This document shows positions 6,581 to 10,328 of a stretch of DNA of 10,328 bases, piece by piece. Source of the stretch: Pseudopedobacter sp038237895. GTDB lineage: Bacteria > Bacteroidota > Bacteroidia > Sphingobacteriales > Sphingobacteriaceae. The DNA lies in assembly GCA_038237895.1 (NCBI GenBank), contig JBBRYE010000127.1, forward strand, positions 1-10,328, given 5' to 3'. A model generated the notes under the pieces. That model worked only from the letters and a program-made list of their open reading frames with translations. It did not search any database and was not told where the DNA came from. Position 1 is the first letter of the stretch, and every line of letters begins with the position of its first letter. A program made the translations under genes and the position numbers.

Positions 6581-6631
6581 AATAAAACCTCCACAACACC
6601 TTTAAATTAAAAAGGTTATGGAGGTTTTATT
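6581..6631 (-). terminator. Rho-independent-type terminator of the M1 peptidase gene
   Basis: AATAAAACCTCCA (6581-6593) and TGGAGGTTTTATT (6619-6631) are perfect 13-bp inverted repeats. Inside, CCTTT (6599-6603) and AAAGG (6611-6615) extend the stem. On the minus strand the 3' arm ends in the T-rich TTTTATT, 40 bp after the metallopeptidase stop. The symmetric A/T flanks would let it also stop plus-strand transcripts coming from the dienelactone hydrolase side. The proposed cassette boundary lies 15 bp beyond it. Confidence 0.8.
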
Positions 6632-6670
6632 ATCGAATTTTATAGAGTAAAATTGATTTAAATTTAAAAT

Positions 6671-9013
6671 CTACTTCCCTCCTGCTTTCTTCGCATCCTG
6701 CATTGGGTTTCCACCTCCCGATGCTCCTCTAATACTCTGTTGCTGTTTAAACAATTCAAATTTTGTAGGCTCGTAACTTCTTGGGAAGCTGTTATTTGAT
6801 ACATCAATATCTGCAGTTTCTAAATAAGGATCTAATTTTACAGATGCCATCGGCTTTGCCTTTGCAAAAACTTTTGTAACATGGTTTTCGTCTTTACGCC
6901 AAATATAAGCTGGTATGGTTTCTACTTCTTTGGTGCCATCTGTAAATGTCCATTCTAAAATTATCGGGGAAACCAAACCACCTTTATTTGTAAAATCTAT
7001 CTGATAAAAATTAGTTTTACTATCATAAATTTTCTTTTCATCTGCGCTTAAATTTGCGTAATAAGTATTAAAATTTTGTTTAGCTGCTGGTGTAACTGCA
7101 AATCTATCCCATTTGGTATAAAAATCTTGCAATGTAGTATCAGCTTCCAAAGCGAAGTTTATCCCAGCTTCTCTATTTCTTTTTTTGCCTATTTCGTTTT
7201 TGGCATCATCATATTCTTTTCTTGCAAAAGCATTTTCTACATCAGGGTTCTTAGTATCTAACTGATAATAAGCTATGTTATCAATAGAAATATCAACAGG
7301 ATCTGTTCCGTAAAACCAACCTCTCCAAAACCAATCTAAATCTACGGCAGATGCATCTTCCATGGTTCTAAAAAAATCTGCTGGAGTTGGGTGTTTAAAA
7401 GCCCATCTTGTAGCGTAAGTTTTAAATGCAAAATCAAATAAATCACGTCCCATAACGGTCTCTCTCATTACATTTAAGGCTGTAGCAGGCTTCGCATAAG
7501 CATTTGGACCAAAATTAATGATGTTTTCTGAGTTAGTCATGATGGGTTCTAACTGGTCTTTCGGCAATTTCATATAATCTGTAATCATACGGGCCGGACC
7601 TCTTCTTGATGGGTAATTATTATCAAACTCCTGTTCTGCTAAATACTGGCAAAAAGTATTTAAACCTTCATCCATCCAAGTCCACTGACGTTCATCAGAA
7701 TTAACAATCATCGGAAAAAAATTATGCCCAACTTCATGGGTTATAACGCCAATCATTCCATATTTTGTGGCTTCAGAATAAGTTCCATCTTTTTCTGTTC
7801 TTCCATAATTAAAGCAAATCATCGGATATTCCATCCCATTTGCCGCTTCAACAGAAATTGCAACCGGATAAGGATAGGCAATGGTATGTTTAGAATATAC
7901 CTTTAAAGTATTAGCAATCACCTTGGTAGAATATTTTCTATACAAACCATAAGCTTCTGGCCCATAATAAGACATTGCCATTGGTGCTTTTCCTTCTACG
8001 TTCACTTTCATCGCATCCCAAATCAATCTGCGTGAGCTTACAAAAGCAAAATCCCTGACATCTTTAGCAATATATGTCCAGGTTTTTTTAGCCGTAGCTT
8101 TAACTTTCATCGCATTTTTAGCCTCTGCTAAAGTTACCACTTCTATAGGTTCTGTAGCATTTTGAGCTTGTTTCCAGCGGTTAAATTGTGCAGCGGTTAA
8201 TACAGAACTATAATTTTGACATTCGCCAGTAGCACCAATTACATGATCTGCAGGAACAGTAATATTAACTTTAAAATCGCCAAAAGTTAAAGCAAATTCT
8301 CCACGACCTGTAAATTGTTTATTTTGCCATCCTTGAAAATCTGAATAAACCGCCATACGAGGATACCATTGCGCAATAGTGTATAAATAATTATCATCTT
8401 CAGCAAAATATTCATATCCACCACGGCCGCCTACGGTTAAACGGTCGGTAATTTTATAGCTCCAATTAATTTTAAAAATAAACTTTGCACCCGGAGCCAA
8501 TGTTTTTGCCAAATCAATCCTCATCATGGTTTGGTTAATGGTATATTTTAAAGGATTTCCACTCGCATCTGTGGCTTTTAAAATGTTTACACCAAAATCA
8601 TTTGCTCGTCCAATAATTCCGTTTAATTGGCTGGCACTCATTTTAGTATTCATTTTGCTACCATCAAAAACCTGATTATCGCTGGTTGCTTTATGCTCAT
8701 TTTCATCCAATTGTAACCATAAATAGGTTAATGGATCTGGCGAATTATTGGTATAAGTAATGGTTTCTGCACCAGTTAATCTTTGAGTTTTATCATCAAG
8801 CTCTGCATTTATCTCATAATCTGCTTGTTGCTGCCAATATTTTGGACCTGGCGCACCAGAAGCAGAGCGATACATATTTGGGTCGCGGATAATGGTTTCC
8901 AATTGCTCAAACTTATTACCATGGTTAGAACCCGGATTATTTTGTTGAAACTGTGCGAAAGTGTTACTGCAAACACCTAAACTTAAAAGGAATAGTAGAG
9001 ATTTTAATTTCAT
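6671..9013 (-). CDS. Secreted M1 family (gluzincin) metallopeptidase
   Basis: Zinc aminopeptidase-like enzyme, exported. Residues 1-20 are a signal peptide ending TFA before Q21. An N-terminal beta-sandwich (about 60-260) carries YEINAELDDKTQRLTGAETI. The catalytic domain has GMEYP at 393-397 in place of the GAMEN exopeptidase loop, zinc site HEVGH at 426-430 with the third ligand E449 exactly 18 residues after the second histidine, and Y506 in NAYAKPA as the likely transition-state tyrosine. The last 200 residues are a less conserved extension ending in a Gly/Lys-rich tail. Length 780, with no break. The GMEYP version is common in Bacteroidota M1 proteins. The gene is preceded by a 390-bp repeat-laden gap and followed by a strong terminator. 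Substrate unknown; family certain. Confidence 0.96.
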   Translation of the reverse strand: MKLKSLLFLLSLGVCSNTFAQFQQNNPGSNHGNKFEQLETIIRDPNMYRSASGAPGPKYWQQQADYEINAELDDKTQRLTGAETITYTNNSPDPLTYLWLQLDENEHKATSDNQVFDGSKMNTKMSASQLNGIIGRANDFGVNILKATDASGNPLKYTINQTMMRIDLAKTLAPGAKFIFKINWSYKITDRLTVGGRGGYEYFAEDDNYLYTIAQWYPRMAVYSDFQGWQNKQFTGRGEFALTFGDFKVNITVPADHVIGATGECQNYSSVLTAAQFNRWKQAQNATEPIEVVTLAEAKNAMKVKATAKKTWTYIAKDVRDFAFVSSRRLIWDAMKVNVEGKAPMAMSYYGPEAYGLYRKYSTKVIANTLKVYSKHTIAYPYPVAISVEAANGMEYPMICFNYGRTEKDGTYSEATKYGMIGVITHEVGHNFFPMIVNSDERQWTWMDEGLNTFCQYLAEQEFDNNYPSRRGPARMITDYMKLPKDQLEPIMTNSENIINFGPNAYAKPATALNVMRETVMGRDLFDFAFKTYATRWAFKHPTPADFFRTMEDASAVDLDWFWRGWFYGTDPVDISIDNIAYYQLDTKNPDVENAFARKEYDDAKNEIGKKRNREAGINFALEADTTLQDFYTKWDRFAVTPAAKQNFNTYYANLSADEKKIYDSKTNFYQIDFTNKGGLVSPIILEWTFTDGTKEVETIPAYIWRKDENHVTKVFAKAKPMASVKLDPYLETADIDVSNNSFPRSYEPTKFELFKQQQSIRGASGGGNPMQDAKKAGGK

Positions 9014-9022
9014 ATTATTTTG

Positions 9023-9050
9023 AGTATTGAGTTATTAGTATTGAGTAGTG
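9023..9050. repeat. Four imperfect 7-bp units (AGTATTG type) before the M1 peptidase ATG
   Basis: AGTATTG, AGTTATT, AGTATTG and AGTAGTG follow each other at 9023, 9030, 9037 and 9044 with no gap. The tract ends 10 bp from the peptidase start codon, so it lies in the 5' untranslated region of the mRNA or in the promoter. Confidence 0.7.
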
Positions 9051-9127
9051 AAACCTTTTAAACTGATTATATTTATTTATAAATTATTTATTTGTAATTC
9101 TGTTGTTTAATATTTTGATGACAAATG

Positions 9128-9147
9128 TTGATTGATTTAACAATCAA
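9128..9147. promoter_or_regulatory. Dyad TTGATTG-N6-CAATCAA upstream of the M1 peptidase gene
   Basis: TTGATTG (9128-9134) and CAATCAA (9141-9147) are perfect 7-bp inverted repeats separated by ATTTAA, 115 bp upstream of the peptidase ATG. It could be an operator or a small hairpin. In AT-rich DNA such a dyad may be chance. Confidence 0.25.
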
Positions 9148-9161
9148 AGTTTCTGTAATAA

Positions 9162-9217
9162 ACTTTTAACTTACCACTTTTTACTTACTACTTTCTACTT
9201 ACAACCTTAAACTTTTT
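9162..9217. repeat. Eight-unit degenerate 7-bp tandem repeat (ACTTNNN)
   Basis: ACTT occurs at 9162, 9169, 9176, 9183, 9190, 9197 and 9211, with ACCT at 9204, which gives an exact 7-bp step eight times. The three following bases vary. The minus-strand unit reads NNNAAGT. Confidence 0.8.
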
Positions 9218-9218
9218 C

Positions 9219-9312
9219 ATGGCATGTCCCTCATAAAAAATTCGGGTCGGGCTTTTCGCTCATACTGCACAAGCCTTATCCACAAGCCGGTATCCGCTGC
9301 TATCCCTCATGC
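9219..9312. repeat. GC-rich repeat-like block bordered by TCCCTCAT direct repeats
   Basis: TCCCTCAT occurs at 9227-9234 and 9303-9310. The 60 bases 9241-9300 hold 34 G or C by my count (57%), against very AT-rich flanks. On the minus strand GGCTTGTG occurs twice inside, and the block ends AGCGAAAAGCCCGACCC. From memory, sequences of the type GGGAT..AGCGG...AGCCCGACCC are scattered between genes in Flavobacterium and Pedobacter genomes, so this is probably a dispersed extragenic repeat. No open frame here is convincing. Confidence 0.5.
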
Positions 9313-9345
9313 GAAATATCTGGTAATCACTAAAAGAATTATTTT

Positions 9346-9405
9346 AACAACTAACCACCCAACAACTAACCACCTAAAACCTAACAACCTACCACCTAAC
9401 CACCT
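9346..9405. repeat. Four tandem 15-bp units overlapping the HupE-like stop codon
   Basis: Units begin at 9346, 9361, 9376 and 9391. The first two (AACAACTAACCACCC and AACAACTAACCACCT) differ at one base; the third and fourth are more diverged. Each is roughly two 7-mers plus one base, linking it to the heptad tracts nearby. The last unit overlaps two bases of the HupE-like gene's stop codon (9404-9406). Confidence 0.8.
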
Positions 9406-9982
9406 ACAAAGGAAACCTTTCAATTGCCATAATCACTGCAATTCCAAAAATTGCTGAAGAAAGAAATAAATTCCATTCTCTTTTTTGCACTTTTAAGATA
9501 TTTATCATCAAAAAAGAAGTTAGCAATACCGAAAGTACGATAATTATTTGTCCAAATTCTAAACCCATGTTAAATGCCAATAGTTCTGCAATAACATTGT
9601 TACTTTTGCCCATTAAGCTTTTTAAATAGTTAGAAAAACCCATTCCATGAATTAATCCAAAAAGCAAGGCGAGGAAATAAGTGGGATTAAATTTATTTTT
9701 TGAAGCCTTCTTTGTTACAATGTTGATAAAGGCAGTAATAAATATGGTAACCGGAATTAAAAATTCTATCCAGTTAGAAGGGATTAGAATTTTATTAAAA
9801 ACGCTTAAAGCCAATGTTATAGAATGCCCAATGGTAAACGCGGTGACTAATATCAATACTTTTTTCCAATCACTTAGTAGAAACACACCACATAAGGCAG
9901 TTACAAAAAGTATATGGTCATAACCTTGCCAATCTAAAATATGTTGCCAACCTAATTCAAAATAAAGGGAGAATTCTTGCAT
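9404..9982 (-). CDS. HupE/UreJ-like integral membrane protein
   Basis: Small polytopic inner-membrane protein of the HupE/UreJ superfamily, some members of which are implicated in nickel or cobalt uptake; the role of this branch is not established. The 192 residues contain about six hydrophobic segments. Conserved polar motifs typical of the family are H14 and D22-H23 in GWQHILDWQGYDHILF, H53 in FTIGHSITL, H112 in FGLIHGMGF, and E133 and E142 in AELLAFNMGLEFGQ. These His/Glu positions in membrane segments could bind a metal ion. The ATG at 9982 faces the DUF6702 gene across only 44 bp, a shared divergent promoter region. The stop overlaps a 15-bp tandem repeat. No hydrogenase or urease genes are nearby. 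Confidence 0.88.
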   Translation of the reverse strand: MQEFSLYFELGWQHILDWQGYDHILFVTALCGVFLLSDWKKVLILVTAFTIGHSITLALSVFNKILIPSNWIEFLIPVTIFITAFINIVTKKASKNKFNPTYFLALLFGLIHGMGFSNYLKSLMGKSNNVIAELLAFNMGLEFGQIIIVLSVLLTSFLMINILKVQKREWNLFLSSAIFGIAVIMAIERFPL

Positions 9983-9995
9983 TAAATTCTTTTAG

Positions 9996-10003
9996 TAGTT
10001 TTG
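9996..10003 (+). promoter_or_regulatory. Candidate -7 promoter element of the DUF6702 gene (TAGTTTTG)
   Basis: TAGTTTTG matches TAnnTTTG and ends 23 bp before the ATG at 10027. A TTG at 9977-9979 lies 16 bp upstream, slightly closer than the usual -33 spacing. The whole promoter would sit in the 44-bp divergent gap and the first codons of the HupE-like gene. Confidence 0.4.
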
Positions 10004-10026
10004 TTATCAATTGCAAAATATCAAAA

Positions 10027-10328
10027 ATGATAAATATATTAATCGTTCTGTTCAGTTTTTTACATCCTTTCTATGTAAGTGTTACAGATATACGCCATAA
10101 TGCCAAGAATAAAAGTATAGAGATAAGTTCTAAAATCTTTTTTGACGATTTAGAACGTGAAATTGAACTGGAAAATAAAATCAGTTTTGATATTATTAAA
10201 CCATTAGATAAGGCTAAAGTAGATTTGCTTATTGCAAATTATATTAAAAAACATCTCCAAATAAAAGTAGACGGAAAGTTAATGGCCATGAATTATATTG
10301 GGTACGAGATTCAGGAAGATGCTGCCTG
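10027..10328 (+). CDS. DUF6702 family protein, N-terminal 100 residues (runs off right edge)
   Basis: Uncharacterised exported protein. The frame is open from the ATG at 10027 to the window end. A short hydrophobic leader (MINILIVLFSFL) precedes HPFYVSVTDIRHNAKNKSIE, the conserved start of the mature domain in this family as I recall it, followed by ISSKIFFDDLE, the block IKKHLQIKVDGK near 74-85, and NYIGYE. Full-length members are about 160 residues, so roughly 60 residues are missing. No upstream in-frame ATG is available. The gene diverges from the HupE-like gene; proximity to an M1 peptidase and a HupE-like protein suggests a shared envelope or metal-related context, but this is inference. 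Confidence 0.8.
   Translation, partial: MINILIVLFSFLHPFYVSVTDIRHNAKNKSIEISSKIFFDDLEREIELENKISFDIIKPLDKAKVDLLIANYIKKHLQIKVDGKLMAMNYIGYEIQEDAA

Larger units (their letters stand above)
9014..9403. other. 390-bp non-coding gap made of repeat tracts
   Basis: This stretch between the M1 peptidase start and the HupE-like stop holds no convincing gene, tRNA or structured RNA. From left to right it contains an AGT heptad tract (9023-9050), an AT-rich part with one dyad (9128-9147), an ACTT heptad tract (9162-9217), a GC-rich block (9219-9312) and a 15-bp tandem repeat (9346-9405). No TAnnTTTG promoter word was found for the peptidase gene, although it should have a promoter here. Confidence 0.7.

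Noticed and set aside
9346..9405. CRISPR-like array
   Set aside because: The 15-bp units are contiguous without spacers, and no cas genes are near.
9224..9457. Plus-strand open frame of 77 codons across the intergenic gap
   Set aside because: It reads through the GC-rich block and the 15-bp tandem repeat, then antisense into the HupE-like gene; its low-complexity Asn/His/Pro/Thr composition follows from the repeat.
9681..9923. Plus-strand open frame antisense to the HupE-like gene
   Set aside because: The hydrophobic character comes from the complementary membrane-protein codons; the sense frame has family motifs.

Overview
The window is AT-rich chromosomal DNA from a member of the Bacteroidota, most likely Sphingobacteriaceae (Pedobacter-like). 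This assignment is an inference from protein style: a TonB-dependent receptor with an N-terminal carboxypeptidase-regulatory-like domain, a DUF2807 lipoprotein, a DUF6702 protein, few Shine-Dalgarno sequences, and several TAnnTTTG (-7 type) promoter words.

Layout. Positions 1-2524 carry a minus-strand group read from right to left: a DUF2807 lipoprotein, rpe (ribulose-phosphate 3-epimerase), and the first 356 residues of a TonB-dependent receptor that runs off the left edge. A 206-bp gap at 2525-2730 is filled by a palindromic dispersed-type repeat whose last copy abuts the stop codon of an RhlE-type DEAD-box helicase (2731-3864, minus). The helicase is divergent from a Tat-exported, YghX-like dienelactone hydrolase (4057-4944, plus).

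The most notable region is 4967-6565. A beta-lactamase-fold serine hydrolase gene (minus) is followed, 5 bp after its stop, by a roughly 100-bp attC-like imperfect palindrome. Joining the two proposed ends of this segment rebuilds a better palindrome arm (9 of 10 positions) than the one present in place (7 of 10). This is the pattern expected of a solitary integron-type gene cassette inserted between two convergent genes, next to the terminator of the right-hand one. No integrase is present in the window.

On the right are a secreted M1 (gluzincin) metallopeptidase (6671-9013, minus), a 390-bp non-coding stretch, a HupE/UreJ-like membrane protein (9404-9982, minus), and the divergent start of a DUF6702 protein (10027 onward, cut by the window edge). 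The 390-bp stretch is unusual: three low-complexity tracts with 7-bp or 15-bp periodicity surround a GC-rich repeat-like block. The 15-bp tandem tract overlaps the stop codon of the HupE-like gene.

Taken together, most genes are ordinary envelope or housekeeping functions. The accessory interest lies in the small mobile or repeated DNA pieces lodged between them.
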